DNA of 64,000 bases from CAWHMS01 sp963830495 (GCA_963830495.1 CAWHMS010000002.1:1054001-1118000); one strand, 5' to 3'; shown: positions 1-9,312, numbered from the stretch's first letter. Notes: generated by a model from the sequence alone, not told the origin. Numbers and translations: made by a program.

Positions 1-55
1 GGGATCTGTGGCCGAGAGCGTGCCGGACCGCGGTCGCGTGGTGACTGTGCGTGGC

Positions 56-1138
56 TCAGGTGCCCTGGGCCGGCCGGGACTCGAGACGCGGTGGCGCGGT
101 CGACGGCGGCCAGCTCGGATAGATCATCATCCGACCCAACAGCACCGCGAGATAGGCGATGAGGACTCCCGCAGGGATGTCCACGACGAAGTGCCAGCCG
201 AAGTACACGGTCGCGAGCATCGTGCCCGCCAGGTAGACCCCGAGGACCAGCGACAGCGCACGCAGTCCGTAGTAGCGCAGCATGAAGAAGATCAGGCAGG
301 TGAAGGCGACGTGCAGGCTGGCGAAGGCGGAGATGCTGGCGAACGCATCCGGCGCCCCCGGGTTCTCCAGCAGGTGCGCCCGCTCGGACAGGTACTTGAC
401 CTGCGTGCTGGTGATCGCGGTGTTCGGCAGGCCGGTGAAGTCGGCCGGAGCGGAGGCGAAGGGACCCAGGCTGGGAATGAGGTAGTACGAGCCCACGCCC
501 AGGATCCACACCCACATCGCGGCTACCAGGAAGACGTAGCCGTCCCGGATCTTCTTGTTGAAGACCAGAGCGGAGACCACCGACAGTGGCACCAGATACG
601 TGAAGGACTTGTAGACCACCATCAGCACGTACGCCGCGGAGTCCTGCCCCAACACGTCGTGCAGCAGGGATGCCGGGGTGTTGCCGAAGAAGAGCCAACG
701 CTCGAAGTCGTTGAGAGCATCGTCTCGCACGGTGTTGAAGGCGTCCCAGCTCTTCAGGTTGCGGTAGCAGACGTAGACGATGTGATACGCCAGCAGCCCG
801 GTGAGCACCAGCGCGACCCGCTCCAGCGTCCATCGCTCGCTGAAGGTCGCAATCGCCCCCCGCCAGGACCGGTTCGAACGAATCGTCCGAACGCAGACCT
901 CCACGAGCGCAAGGATCGCCAGCAGGACCAGCGCACTGGTCAGCCGACCGCTGAACATCTTGCCGCCGGGATCGCGGAGCGGGACGCCCACGTGGTGCGA
1001 CCAGTACGCGGTGACCGCGGCGAACACCGCGACGAGCACCCAGACACGGAGCACCCAGCCACGATCGCGGGCGGTCTCCGGCTGCTGCGGGCCCGCCGAC
1101 GACTGGGGTGTCTGGGACAGCGATGAGGACGACGTCAT
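56..1138 (-). CDS. PAP2-superfamily membrane phosphatase/phosphotransferase
   Basis: An integral membrane protein of about 360 residues with six or so hydrophobic segments. The second half carries the signature of the PAP2_3/inositol-phosphotransferase type: YLIPSLGPF, then SLHVAF with His276, and FGWHFVVDIPAG with His316 and Asp320, the expected catalytic His/His/Asp set facing the outside. Family members remove or transfer phosphate on lipid-linked substrates; the substrate here cannot be told. A start at 1180 adds 14 residues; neither start has a clear ribosome site. It is divergent from the next gene and has no operon partner in view. Confidence 0.8.
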   Translation of the reverse strand: MTSSSSLSQTPQSSAGPQQPETARDRGWVLRVWVLVAVFAAVTAYWSHHVGVPLRDPGGKMFSGRLTSALVLLAILALVEVCVRTIRSNRSWRGAIATFSERWTLERVALVLTGLLAYHIVYVCYRNLKSWDAFNTVRDDALNDFERWLFFGNTPASLLHDVLGQDSAAYVLMVVYKSFTYLVPLSVVSALVFNKKIRDGYVFLVAAMWVWILGVGSYYLIPSLGPFASAPADFTGLPNTAITSTQVKYLSERAHLLENPGAPDAFASISAFASLHVAFTCLIFFMLRYYGLRALSLVLGVYLAGTMLATVYFGWHFVVDIPAGVLIAYLAVLLGRMMIYPSWPPSTAPPRLESRPAQGT

Positions 1139-1390
1139 GCCAACTTCACAATCGAGGGGGTCACCGGACGCCAGGCTCATGCGGGAGCGACATCAGGCAC
1201 CGGCGCCATGGACCGATACCCCGGAGCGCCGGCAGGCAGACGATATCAGCGGACCCTCGCTCCTCGAGCACCGCCGGGACCTGTCAGGCTTGGCATCAGG
1301 CCCCCTCGCTGGGCAGAATCGCTGCAGGCAGCAACGGCGCTGCTCCTTCGCCCTGCGCGGAGTCGCAAGGGGCGAGGTGGAAGGAGCCTG

Positions 1391-3271
1391 GTGGACACGG
1401 TAGGCCTGAAGCGGGCCGACGAGCGACCAGAGCCGGCCACCTCGGGTCGGCGGTCGCCGGCTGCCCAGTCGACGGCGCCGACGTCGGCGGATCCCGGCGC
1501 CCCGGCGGGCAGCCGATCCCGGGTCCAGGCTGTCCGGGCCTTCGCGGCACACCCGGTGCCGGTGGCCATCGGCACCGCCGCCGTGCTGCACCTGCTGTGG
1601 GTATGGCTGATCGCCAACGGGGGCGGTGATCTGGCGGCGCAGGACGCCTGGGCCGAGTTCGCTCGAACGCATCCCGACAGCGCGTACAACCTCGCGTGGT
1701 ACGGCGGCGTACACCCCGTCTCCTACAGCGTGATCTCGCCGTACATCATGGCGGCGCTCGGCGTCCGCACGACGATGATGCTGGCCGGCACGATCTCGGC
1801 CGGTTTGCTGGCTCTGCTGCTGGTGCGCAGCGATGCGATCAGACGCCCGATCTGGCCGGCGCTGTACGGCGCGTTCGCGTTGACCGCGAACGCCGTGTCC
1901 GGGCGGGTGACGTTCGGGCTCGGGCTGATGCTCGGGCTCGCGGCCCTGGCCGTGCTCTTCGCCTGGCCGGAGCGCTGGCGCTCGGACGAACTCCTGACCA
2001 GGCTGGCCCGCGCCGGTCTCGCCGCCGTCCTGTCGGCACTCGCCACCGCCGCGAGCCCGGTGGCAGGCCTTTTCATCGGGATCGTCGCAGCCGCGCTGTT
2101 GCTCCAGGGTCGGCGGTGGGCGGCCTACTCCTTGGGCGTACCCCCGGTACTGGTCGTCGTGGTGTCATCCTGGCTCTTCCCCTTCTCGGGTGAGCAGCCG
2201 ATGGACTTCATTTCGACGATCCTCCCGATCATCTGTGGCGTGTGCTGCTGCCTGCTCGCGCCGACGTCGTGGCGCACCGTGCGGATCGGATCTGGCCTGT
2301 ACGTCGTCGGCATGGTCGCGGCGTGGCTCATCCCGTCGCAGATCGGCACCAACATGGCGCGGCTGGCGCTCGTCTTCGGGGGAGTGCTCCTGGTCGCCAT
2401 CGCGGCCTCCTCGCCGGGGCTGACCCGACCGAGACGGCAGGATCTGCTCGGCGCCGGCCGGACCTGGACTGTACTCGTGCTGGCGATCGCCACCATGTCG
2501 ATCTGGCAGGTCAGCAAGGCCGCCCAAGACGCCGTCAACACGGCGCCAGCCGAGGCGTGGTCGATCGAGATGGGGCCACTGGTCGACCAGCTCGAGACGA
2601 GGAACGCCGAGCTGGGGCGGGTCGAGGTGGTGCCGACCAGCAGCCACCGGGAGGCCTCGGCGCTGGCGCCGTACGTCAATCTCGCCCGCGGCTGGAACCG
2701 TCAGGCCGACACCGAGCGCAACCCGATCTTCTACGAGGACGGCCTGCTCACCCCGGGGTCCTACCGCGACTGGCTGGACCGGTGGGCGGTGCACCACGTG
2801 GTGCTGCCGACCGGTCAGCCCGACGCCGCCGCCGTCGAGGAGGCGAAGCTGGTGTCCGGCGGGCTGCCCTATCTCCGCTTGGTGTGGTCAGACGCTTACT
2901 GGCGGCTCTATGAGGTGACTGACCCGACCCCTGTTGCCGACGAGCCCGCGGTGGTGACCTCCTTCGACGCCACCGAGGTGGTGCTGACCGTGCCGTCGAC
3001 CGGCTCCTTCCTGGTCCGCATTCCGTACTCGCCCTGGCTGAGCTTGGTGGATCGGAAGGGCGATCCGCTGGAGGGGCCGAGCTCGAGCGCGCCCGGACTT
3101 CCACCTGTCAACCTCCACGGCTGCGTGACCGAGTGGGAGCAGCCGACAGCCCCCGACCAGCCCGAGGACACCTGGACGATGCTGCATGCGCCGGGAGCGG
3201 GCATCTATCGGATCGCGGCGCCCTACAAGCTGCCGCGCGGGACGGCATGTCCCGACGAGTTCGGCGACTGA
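1391..3271 (+). CDS. Large polytopic membrane protein, possibly GT-C-like
   Basis: About 626 residues. The GTG start at 1391 is chosen because GGAAGGAG ends four bases before it; the frame is open further upstream but without a ribosome site. A cytoplasmic N-terminus is followed by about ten hydrophobic helices to residue ~410, then a C-terminal soluble part of about 200 residues. The first outer loop contains an acidic AAQDAW motif followed by WYGGVHPVSYS, a layout that recalls GT-C glycosyltransferases, which use lipid-linked sugars. That function is only an inference from topology; no family signature is decisive. Confidence 0.65.
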   Translation: MDTVGLKRADERPEPATSGRRSPAAQSTAPTSADPGAPAGSRSRVQAVRAFAAHPVPVAIGTAAVLHLLWVWLIANGGGDLAAQDAWAEFARTHPDSAYNLAWYGGVHPVSYSVISPYIMAALGVRTTMMLAGTISAGLLALLLVRSDAIRRPIWPALYGAFALTANAVSGRVTFGLGLMLGLAALAVLFAWPERWRSDELLTRLARAGLAAVLSALATAASPVAGLFIGIVAAALLLQGRRWAAYSLGVPPVLVVVVSSWLFPFSGEQPMDFISTILPIICGVCCCLLAPTSWRTVRIGSGLYVVGMVAAWLIPSQIGTNMARLALVFGGVLLVAIAASSPGLTRPRRQDLLGAGRTWTVLVLAIATMSIWQVSKAAQDAVNTAPAEAWSIEMGPLVDQLETRNAELGRVEVVPTSSHREASALAPYVNLARGWNRQADTERNPIFYEDGLLTPGSYRDWLDRWAVHHVVLPTGQPDAAAVEEAKLVSGGLPYLRLVWSDAYWRLYEVTDPTPVADEPAVVTSFDATEVVLTVPSTGSFLVRIPYSPWLSLVDRKGDPLEGPSSSAPGLPPVNLHGCVTEWEQPTAPDQPEDTWTMLHAPGAGIYRIAAPYKLPRGTACPDEFGD

Positions 3272-3468
3272 GCATTTCTCGGCTTGGTCATCGGTCGGGG
3301 TTCGCTCGGGCGGCGGAGAGCCTTCGACACGCAGTGTGTGGCGGATTGCCCTGGACGCACGCCGAGGACGGCAGTACAACAACAGTGAGCGCAACGCCGG
3401 GACGAGGGTCCGGGCACGCGCACGAGCCTCCGGTCGGCCGGGTCTGACCGGGCGAGAGGTGGGCGCCG

Positions 3469-4329
3469 ATGGGCAAGCTGGATCGCGATCCGACGAGCGA
3501 GGCGTACGACCGGCTGGACTTCAGCCCGGACAGCTCGGGCCGCCATCGCTTCATCAACCGCCGGACCAACACGATGCTCGAGATCGCCCGCAACCAGATC
3601 GGCTTCGAGCTGGTCGTGATCCAGGGGTCCTACATGTTGCCGTCGGAAGCCGCCCAGGCCTCCGATGCGACCCACAACGGGGGCGGCGTACTCGACATCC
3701 GGACTCGGGACATCCCGGGAAGCATCGGCACGACGCGCGCCGTCCGCGCGCTGCGCGAGGTGGGCTTCGCCGCCTTCCATCGCACGGCGCCGCCGTTCAG
3801 TGAAGATCACATCCACGCGGTCGCCATCGGCGACGCGGAGCTGGACCCGACAGCCGCCAGCCAGGTGACGCAGTACCTGAACGGCGGCGACGGGCTCGGC
3901 GGCACCGACATCGGTCCCAAGGTCCGACCTGTGGTGACCTTCGACTACGACACGCAAGGGACAGACATGCAACTGAGCGACACCATCCCGGGTACCAAGG
4001 GCAGGACGGTGGCCGACGCGCTCAAGGCGGCGTTGGAGGCCGAACGCTCGATCGACGAGCTCACCAAGCGGCAGGCCAAGCGCCACCAGCGGCTCGTCGC
4101 CCGGCAGAAGGCATTGACGAAGCGTGTCCAGGCGGCGACCAAGGCCGTCAAAGGACTGCCCGACGGTGTCACCAAGCAGGAGGTCAGCAAGCTGTTGGAG
4201 GACATCGACCAGACCGTGCAGCTGGTCGTCGAAGACGCCGACGACAGCACTGCGGCTGGAACCACCAAGACGGCCAAGACGGCCAAGACGGCCAAGACGG
4301 CGAAGGCGACGACCAAGCCGGAGGTGTAG
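3469..4329 (+). CDS. M15/VanY-like peptidase domain protein with TAK-repeat tail
   Basis: A 286-residue protein without signal peptide or membrane segment. Residues 30-120 hold a Zn-peptidase-like pattern: HNGGGVLD (His69, Asp76) and DHIHAV (His116), matching the HxxxxxxD...HxH layout of D-Ala-D-Ala carboxypeptidases and phage endolysins. Residues ~170-250 look like a basic coiled coil, and the end is a run of Thr-Ala-Lys units encoded by a 9-bp tandem repeat (about 4262-4310). GAGAGG precedes the ATG. Family knowledge suggests cell-wall peptide cleavage, but the lack of an export signal leaves its site of action open. Confidence 0.7.
   Translation: MGKLDRDPTSEAYDRLDFSPDSSGRHRFINRRTNTMLEIARNQIGFELVVIQGSYMLPSEAAQASDATHNGGGVLDIRTRDIPGSIGTTRAVRALREVGFAAFHRTAPPFSEDHIHAVAIGDAELDPTAASQVTQYLNGGDGLGGTDIGPKVRPVVTFDYDTQGTDMQLSDTIPGTKGRTVADALKAALEAERSIDELTKRQAKRHQRLVARQKALTKRVQAATKAVKGLPDGVTKQEVSKLLEDIDQTVQLVVEDADDSTAAGTTKTAKTAKTAKTAKATTKPEV
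4262..4310 (+). repeat. 9-bp tandem repeat coding Thr-Ala-Lys
   Basis: About five copies of a nine-base unit (acggccaag with small changes) encode a positively charged TAK tail at the end of the peptidase-like protein. Copy number of such units often varies by slippage. Confidence 0.8.
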
Positions 4330-4330
4330 T

Positions 4331-4372
4331 TGTCAGAACCTCAGCGCGCTATAGAAAGTCCTGGTTCTGACA
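4331..4372. repeat. Perfect 10-bp inverted repeat before the PPOX gene
   Basis: TGTCAGAACC at 4331-4340 and its exact complement GGTTCTGACA at 4363-4372 are separated by 22 bases. The right arm covers the place where the -35 region of the next gene should lie (its -10 box, GACAAT, is at 4385-4390). An operator for a dimeric repressor is plausible; with such a long loop and no T run a terminator is less likely. Confidence 0.6.
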
Positions 4373-4396
4373 GGTCGTGGCGTCGACAATGGAGGC

Positions 4397-4825
4397 ATGA
4401 CGGATGCCGATGCCCTGTGGACGTTGATCGGCAGCAGGAGCGGCGGCGCACTCGTGACGCTGAAGCGGGACGGGCGGCCCCAGCTCTCGATCGTGGGCTA
4501 CCTCTTCGATCGCGCGACCAGCTCCGCGTGGATCTCGACCACCGACGATCGGGCCAAGACGCATAACCTGCGGCGGGATCCGCGCGCCAGTCTGTACGTG
4601 TCGACACCCGACCTGAGCGGCTACGCGGTCGGCGAGGGGACTGCCGAGCTGGGCGACGTGGCATCGGAGCCGGGCGACGAGGCGACCGACCGCCTCGTGG
4701 AGCACTACCGCGCGCTGGGCGGCGAGCACCCGGACTGGGCGGAGTTCCGCGCGGCCATGGTCAGCGAACGCCGCCTCCTCGTCGCCCTGGCGTTCACCCG
4801 GGTGTACGGCTGGTCCGCGGCCTGA
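4397..4825 (+). CDS. PPOX-class F420-dependent oxidoreductase
   Basis: A 142-residue split-barrel protein of the pyridoxamine-phosphate-oxidase-like superfamily, in the F420-binding actinobacterial branch. Seen: an N-terminal helix, LVTLKRDGRPQLSIVGY, then AWISTTDDRAKTHNLRRDPRASLYV, the region that contacts the deazaflavin phosphate. Members reduce diverse substrates with F420H2. GACAAT lies six bases before the ATG, which fits a leaderless message, although GGAGG also sits in that gap. Substrate unknown. Confidence 0.85.
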   Translation: MTDADALWTLIGSRSGGALVTLKRDGRPQLSIVGYLFDRATSSAWISTTDDRAKTHNLRRDPRASLYVSTPDLSGYAVGEGTAELGDVASEPGDEATDRLVEHYRALGGEHPDWAEFRAAMVSERRLLVALAFTRVYGWSAA

Positions 4826-4857
4826 CCCGACGCGACACGGCCACGCACCCCCGGCTC

Positions 4858-4863
4858 TAGACT
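4858..4863 (+). promoter_or_regulatory. -10 box for leaderless start at 4870
   Basis: TAGACT followed by exactly six bases and a GTG. Transcription would begin at or next to the start codon. Confidence 0.65.
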
Positions 4864-4869
4864 GCCCGC

Positions 4870-5991
4870 GTGAGCGACGAGACGCCGTCTCCCGGCCACC
4901 CCAGCCTGCCTGCGGAGGCGTTGGGAGCCCGCCCGGGCACCAAGTCCGTCTTTTTCAAGGTGTTGAGTGGCGCGCTGTCCGGCGGCCTGCTGGTGCTGCT
5001 CTTCGTCGAGATCATCCCCGCGGTCGGGGACTTCAGCGGGACCTGGGAGTCGATCGCCTCGCTGTCGCCCTGGGTCGTGGTCGTGATGTTCCTCATGGCC
5101 GTGGCGATCCGGCTGCTGTTAGCCGAGGCGTACGCGGTACTGACGCCGGGCTTGGCCTTCGGCAAGTCGCTCATCGCCAGGGAAGCCTCGTCCGCGGTGA
5201 GCAACGTGATCCCGGGTCCGTCCGGAACAGCGACCCAGTTCGTCATCCTGCACTCGTGGGGTGTCGGCGCCGAGCGCTTCGCCCGGGTCACGGTCGTCAT
5301 CGGTCTCACCACCAACGTCCTCATCTTCGTTGCGCCCGGCATCTTCTTCGCAGTGTGGGCGCTGCTCGGGATGCCGGCGTCGTACGGCGGCGCCGACCCG
5401 TGGCTGTTCGGACTCGTGGCCATCGCCGTCTCCGCGCTGGCGATCGTCGTCGTCGGGGCGATCGCACGCAGTGTCCGGCTGGCAGAGCTGGTGGGCCGCA
5501 TCGCGCAGGCGTGCGTCAACCCGGTGCGGCGACTCTTCGGGAAGTCGAGGGTGACGACCTGGCCGGAGCAGTCCCGGGTGCTTCGCGCGCAGTGCATCGA
5601 CGAGCTCAAGGTGCATGGTGCCGCACTGCTCTGGTGCATCGGTGGCGGCTACCTCCTCAACGGAGTCCTGCTCGTGGTGTGCATCTGGGCGAGCGGCGTG
5701 TCGGACTCCCAGCTGCCGCTGAGCCTCGGTCTGATGATCTACTCCGTGGGCCGCATCGCCACGATCGTGTCGATCACCCCGGGTGGCGTCGGAGTCGTGG
5801 AGATCGTCTACACCGCCGTGTACGTCTACGTGCTCGGCGACTCGGCCCACAACGCGGTCGTGGCCGGGGTGCTGATCTACCGGATGCTGACCTACCTGCT
5901 GCCCATCATCACCGGTGCCGTCGCCTACCTCGTGTGGCGGCTGATGCGTCTACACGAGATTCACGAGCAGGTGGAAGCGGAAGCCGCCTGA
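4870..5991 (+). CDS. Flippase-like membrane protein (LPG synthase TM / UPF0104 family)
   Basis: 373 residues with about eight transmembrane helices. The late segment YSVGRIATIVSITPGGVGVVE is the conserved signature of the lysylphosphatidylglycerol-synthase membrane domain family, whose members move lipids or lipid-linked precursors across the membrane. The soluble aminoacyl-transferase domain of full MprF is absent, so lipid flipping or transport is the more likely role. Starts at a GTG placed six bases after a -10 box. Confidence 0.85.
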   Translation: MSDETPSPGHPSLPAEALGARPGTKSVFFKVLSGALSGGLLVLLFVEIIPAVGDFSGTWESIASLSPWVVVVMFLMAVAIRLLLAEAYAVLTPGLAFGKSLIAREASSAVSNVIPGPSGTATQFVILHSWGVGAERFARVTVVIGLTTNVLIFVAPGIFFAVWALLGMPASYGGADPWLFGLVAIAVSALAIVVVGAIARSVRLAELVGRIAQACVNPVRRLFGKSRVTTWPEQSRVLRAQCIDELKVHGAALLWCIGGGYLLNGVLLVVCIWASGVSDSQLPLSLGLMIYSVGRIATIVSITPGGVGVVEIVYTAVYVYVLGDSAHNAVVAGVLIYRMLTYLLPIITGAVAYLVWRLMRLHEIHEQVEAEAA

Positions 5992-6009
5992 CACTGCCAA
6001 GGCTGAGGG

Positions 6010-6580
6010 TCAGGGCGCGTCGGTGTATCCGTCGGCTGGCTCGGGCGTCGGAGAAGCGTGTTGGGGTCGTCCCGCAGGACCGGCCGAGCCGCGCGCGAGG
6101 ATCGGGTCGAGCTGGGCGCCGAGCACCGCGCCGATCACGCCGAGCAGCACCAGCATGCCCACCAGCCGCAGCAGGAGGCGGCGGGGCCTGCGCGGCTCCA
6201 TACCCCACGCGATCTCGAACGTGAGCTGCACCGAGCGGGCGAAGCTGTCCACCGAGACCAGCAGGATGACGAGTCCGAGGATGCTCAGGCCACCGCTGGC
6301 GTTCGGAGGGCTGTCGAACAACAACGTCACCGCCTCAGCCGACGGCCTCCAGCTCGAAGCGGCCGATCAGCCAGTCCGCCACCGCCTGCCCTTTGGACGC
6401 ACTGGCGATCGTCGCCATGACGACCGGGAGCGGCACCAGGGCGATGAACGCCTGACCAGCGATCGACAGCGCGCGGTCGCGCATGTTGGCTGCCAGCATC
6501 GCCGTGGCGAGCCTGCCGAGGACGCTGCCTTCGAGCCGTACGACGAACGGGTGGTGGCGCAGGTCGTGGAGCTTCTTCAC
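6010..6580 (-). pseudogene. YihY/BrkB-family membrane protein, frameshifted and truncated
   Basis: The first part (ATG at 6580) reads as the N-terminus of a YihY/UPF0761 protein: MKKLHDLRHHPFV, then ALSIAGQAFIALVPL. It stops at a TGA (6335-6337) just after FELEAVG. Skipping one base there restores EAVTLLFDSPP and the family segment LGLVILLVSVDSFARSVQ followed by WGMEPRRPRR. The restored protein still ends at about 190 residues, while family members run to roughly 280-300, so the last membrane helices are missing as well. One insertion plus 3' loss argues for a true pseudogene. Confidence 0.8.
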
Positions 6581-6599
6581 ACCCGTGCTGAGGGACCGG

Positions 6600-7160
6600 T
6601 CAAGCCGGTGCGGCGTCGGACTCGACGTACCGCAGGTCGCGGCGCATCGTCAGCCCGGCCACGACGAAGACAGCACCCCAGATGATCGCGATAATGCCCA
6701 GCCACAGCGCCAGGGCCTCGGCGCTGGTGCCCGGGTTGGTGACGAAGAGGACGCCCAGCAACAGGGACAGCAGGCCCCCCAGGATCACCAGCCAGCGGGG
6801 GGAGTCGTGGGTGCCACGGACGGCCGCGACGAGCTCGATGCACCCTCGCACGATGAGCCAGATCCCCAGCGCCCAGGTCAGGCCCGTCGCGGTGAGGCCA
6901 GGCCGGAAGATCGCCAGCGCGGCCACCAGCAGCGTCAGGACGCCGATGACCGCGGACCAGAGCCGCAGCCAGGTCGGTGCCTGCTGGAACGCCTGCACGA
7001 GGAAGCCGATGCCGTCGAAGAGCGCCCAGAAGCCCCAGAGGATGACGAGCGCCTTCAGGGTCTCCACCGGCCAGAGAACCGCAACGATGCCGAACGCGAT
7101 GCCGATCCCGCCGCGTATGACGAGAAGCTTCCACAGCAGGTCGAGCGCGTCTCTTTGCAT
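6600..7160 (-). CDS. HdeD family membrane protein (DUF308)
   Basis: 186 residues with six hydrophobic helices arranged as three repeated pairs, each with a GxWLIxxG-like turn (WALGIWLIVRGCIELV and similar). This is the DUF308/HdeD family, linked in enterobacteria to acid resistance; in actinobacteria the role is unproven. AGGAGC lies just before the ATG. It ends 20 bases before the YihY pseudogene begins, on the same strand, so the two were probably co-transcribed. Confidence 0.88.
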   Translation of the reverse strand: MQRDALDLLWKLLVIRGGIGIAFGIVAVLWPVETLKALVILWGFWALFDGIGFLVQAFQQAPTWLRLWSAVIGVLTLLVAALAIFRPGLTATGLTWALGIWLIVRGCIELVAAVRGTHDSPRWLVILGGLLSLLLGVLFVTNPGTSAEALALWLGIIAIIWGAVFVVAGLTMRRDLRYVESDAAPA

Positions 7161-7293
7161 CGGAGCTCCTTCGTCCGAGGGCCGGATCGTGATGACCGGG
7201 TGAGCCGGATCGAATGTAGCGGCTCCGCGACACGAACGGGGTCACCCGGCGAGGGTGCGCCAGACGTGTCGGCGTTTGTAGCATGCTGACGAG

Positions 7294-9312
7294 GTGCACC
7301 GGATCCGGGGCGCCGACGTTGCGCGCATGCTGGTCGCATGGGCGGTGTCCACGCTTGCCCTGGCCCTGACCATCGAGATCCTCCCTGACTTGTCTGCCGA
7401 CAGTCTCTGGGCTGTCATCGCCGTCGCGGCCGTCACCGGCGTCGTGGGAGTCCTCGTCCGGCCGATCTTGGTCGAGCTGTCGGCTCGGCTGGGCTGGCTC
7501 GTGGTCGGGATCAACGCGATCATCGGTCAAGCGGTGGTCATGCAGATCGCCCTGTTCGTCGTCCCGGGTGTCAACACCTCGTCGTTCTGGGCGACGGTCG
7601 CCGCGGCCTGGATCGCTGCCATCGTCGGGACCGTCATCACGTGGCTGATCAGCGCGGCCACCCCGGAGTCCTTCGCCGCCGCACTGCGCCGCTCGGGTCG
7701 CCGCCACAGTGGTGTCGCCGACCCGGAGGTCGACGGTGTGCTGTTCATCCAGCTGGACGGCGTGCCCTTCGAGCTCATGCAGTGGGCGATGCAGGCAGGT
7801 ACCTTGCCGACGCTGCGCCGCTGGCTCGACTCCGGTACTCACCGGCTGCAGGAGTGGACCGTCCAGATCCCGTGTACCACGCCCGCCAGCCAGCAGGGGA
7901 TCCTGCACGGGACCTGCGCCAGGGTGCCGGCCTTCCGGTGGTACGACCGAGAGCTCGGGCGCGTGCTCGTCGCCAACCGCCCTGGCGACGCGCGCATCAT
8001 CGAGGAGCGCGCGTCGAACGGGCGCGGGCTGCTGGCGGACGACGGGATGTCGATCGGCAATCTCTTCTCCGGTGATGCACCGCGTACGTCGATGACCATG
8101 AGCCGCACGGAGCTGAGCAGGGGCTCGCGCGAGACACGACGGGCGTTCTCGTGGTTCTTCGTCCGTCCTGACGGCTTCGCTCGAAGCCTCGCCCGAACGA
8201 TTGCCGAGATCGTCCGGGAGCGCTACCAGTCCCGACGTCAACGTCGCCGCGACGTCGTGCCCCGGGTGCACCGCTCGTGGACCTTCACGTTGCTCCGCGC
8301 CGTGACCAACGGCTTGATGCGGGACGTCAACATCGCCGTGGTCGCCGACGAGCTCATGCGCGGCACCCGCAGCATCTACACCGACTTCGTCGACTTCGAC
8401 GAGGTGGCCCACCATGCCGGCGTCGTGCGGCTGGAGTCGTTGGCAGCCCTCGAGGCGCTCGACGAGGTGGTGGCCATCCTCGAGAAGGTCGCCGCCTCGG
8501 CGCCGCGTCACTACCACCTCGTGATCCTGTCCGACCACGGGCAGTCCCAGGGTCAGCCATTTGCCGACCGGTACGGCGTCGAGCTGAGCAACCTGTGCGC
8601 CGACCTGGTCGAGCACGAGGTCGCCGCGGTCGAGGAGAGCGTCGAGTCGTGGGGTCGCGTCGAGTTCCTCGTCGACGATCTCGCCTCGGGGAAGGGTCCG
8701 AGAGACCGGGCCGCTACCTCGGTCGGCAAGCGGCTCCAGAACAAGACCGCGGCGTCGGACTCCGCCGCGGACTCGCCTCTCGTCGTACTCGGCTCGGGCA
8801 ACCTGGGCCTGGTCTACGTCAGGGAGCCGGAGCGGCTTCTCCTCGAGGAGATCGAGCGGCGATGGCCCGCGCTCGTTCCCGGGCTGGTCGACCACGAGGG
8901 CATCGGCTTCGTGGCGGCCATGTCCACGGCGGGGCCGGTCGCGATCGGCCGGCTCGGTCGGATCGATCTCGAGACCGGCGAGGTCACCGGGGCAGACCCG
9001 CTCGCCCCCTTCGGTCCGCAGGCACGTGAGTTGTTGCTCGTCCCCGTGTCCAAGCCCGAGGCGCCGGAGCTCTATGTCAACAGCACGTTCTATCCGCAGA
9101 CCGGAGAAGTCGCTGCCTTCGAGGGGCTGGTCGGGTGCCACGGCGGGCTGGGCGGATGGCAGGACCACGGCACGTTGATCGCCCCTACCGCGCTGATGCC
9201 CGACCACGCGCACATCGTCGGAGCCGACTCCCTGCATCGTCATCTCGTCTCGATGCTGGAGAAGCTGGGACACCGCAGGGACCTGGCGCCGCTGACAGGG
9301 GAGACCCCATGA
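7294..9312 (+). CDS. Holin-4-like membrane domain fused to alkaline-phosphatase-superfamily phosphodiesterase
   Basis: 672 residues. Residues 1-125 contain four hydrophobic helices of the 'mycobacterial holin 4 / phage_holin_4_2' type. From residue ~148 (GVLFIQLDGVPFELMQWAM) a type I phosphodiesterase/nucleotide pyrophosphatase domain begins: metal Asp in QLDG, nucleophile region PCTTPASQQGIL, YTDFVDFDEVAHHAG, and LVILSDHGQSQG. The enzyme domain probably sits on one membrane face. CATGCT lies six bases before the GTG, suggesting a leaderless message. Its stop overlaps the channel gene (ATGA). Confidence 0.85.
   Translation: MHRIRGADVARMLVAWAVSTLALALTIEILPDLSADSLWAVIAVAAVTGVVGVLVRPILVELSARLGWLVVGINAIIGQAVVMQIALFVVPGVNTSSFWATVAAAWIAAIVGTVITWLISAATPESFAAALRRSGRRHSGVADPEVDGVLFIQLDGVPFELMQWAMQAGTLPTLRRWLDSGTHRLQEWTVQIPCTTPASQQGILHGTCARVPAFRWYDRELGRVLVANRPGDARIIEERASNGRGLLADDGMSIGNLFSGDAPRTSMTMSRTELSRGSRETRRAFSWFFVRPDGFARSLARTIAEIVRERYQSRRQRRRDVVPRVHRSWTFTLLRAVTNGLMRDVNIAVVADELMRGTRSIYTDFVDFDEVAHHAGVVRLESLAALEALDEVVAILEKVAASAPRHYHLVILSDHGQSQGQPFADRYGVELSNLCADLVEHEVAAVEESVESWGRVEFLVDDLASGKGPRDRAATSVGKRLQNKTAASDSAADSPLVVLGSGNLGLVYVREPERLLLEEIERRWPALVPGLVDHEGIGFVAAMSTAGPVAIGRLGRIDLETGEVTGADPLAPFGPQARELLLVPVSKPEAPELYVNSTFYPQTGEVAAFEGLVGCHGGLGGWQDHGTLIAPTALMPDHAHIVGADSLHRHLVSMLEKLGHRRDLAPLTGETP

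Noticed and set aside
7294..7700. Prophage remnant, because of the holin-like domain
   Set aside because: No other phage gene, integrase or attachment site is near; holin-4-like domains are common in chromosomal actinobacterial genes.
6577..9273. An 898-codon open frame on the minus strand
   Set aside because: It lies opposite the well-supported phosphodiesterase fusion and HdeD genes; its composition is the Arg/Gly/His-rich type produced by reading high-GC genes backwards.
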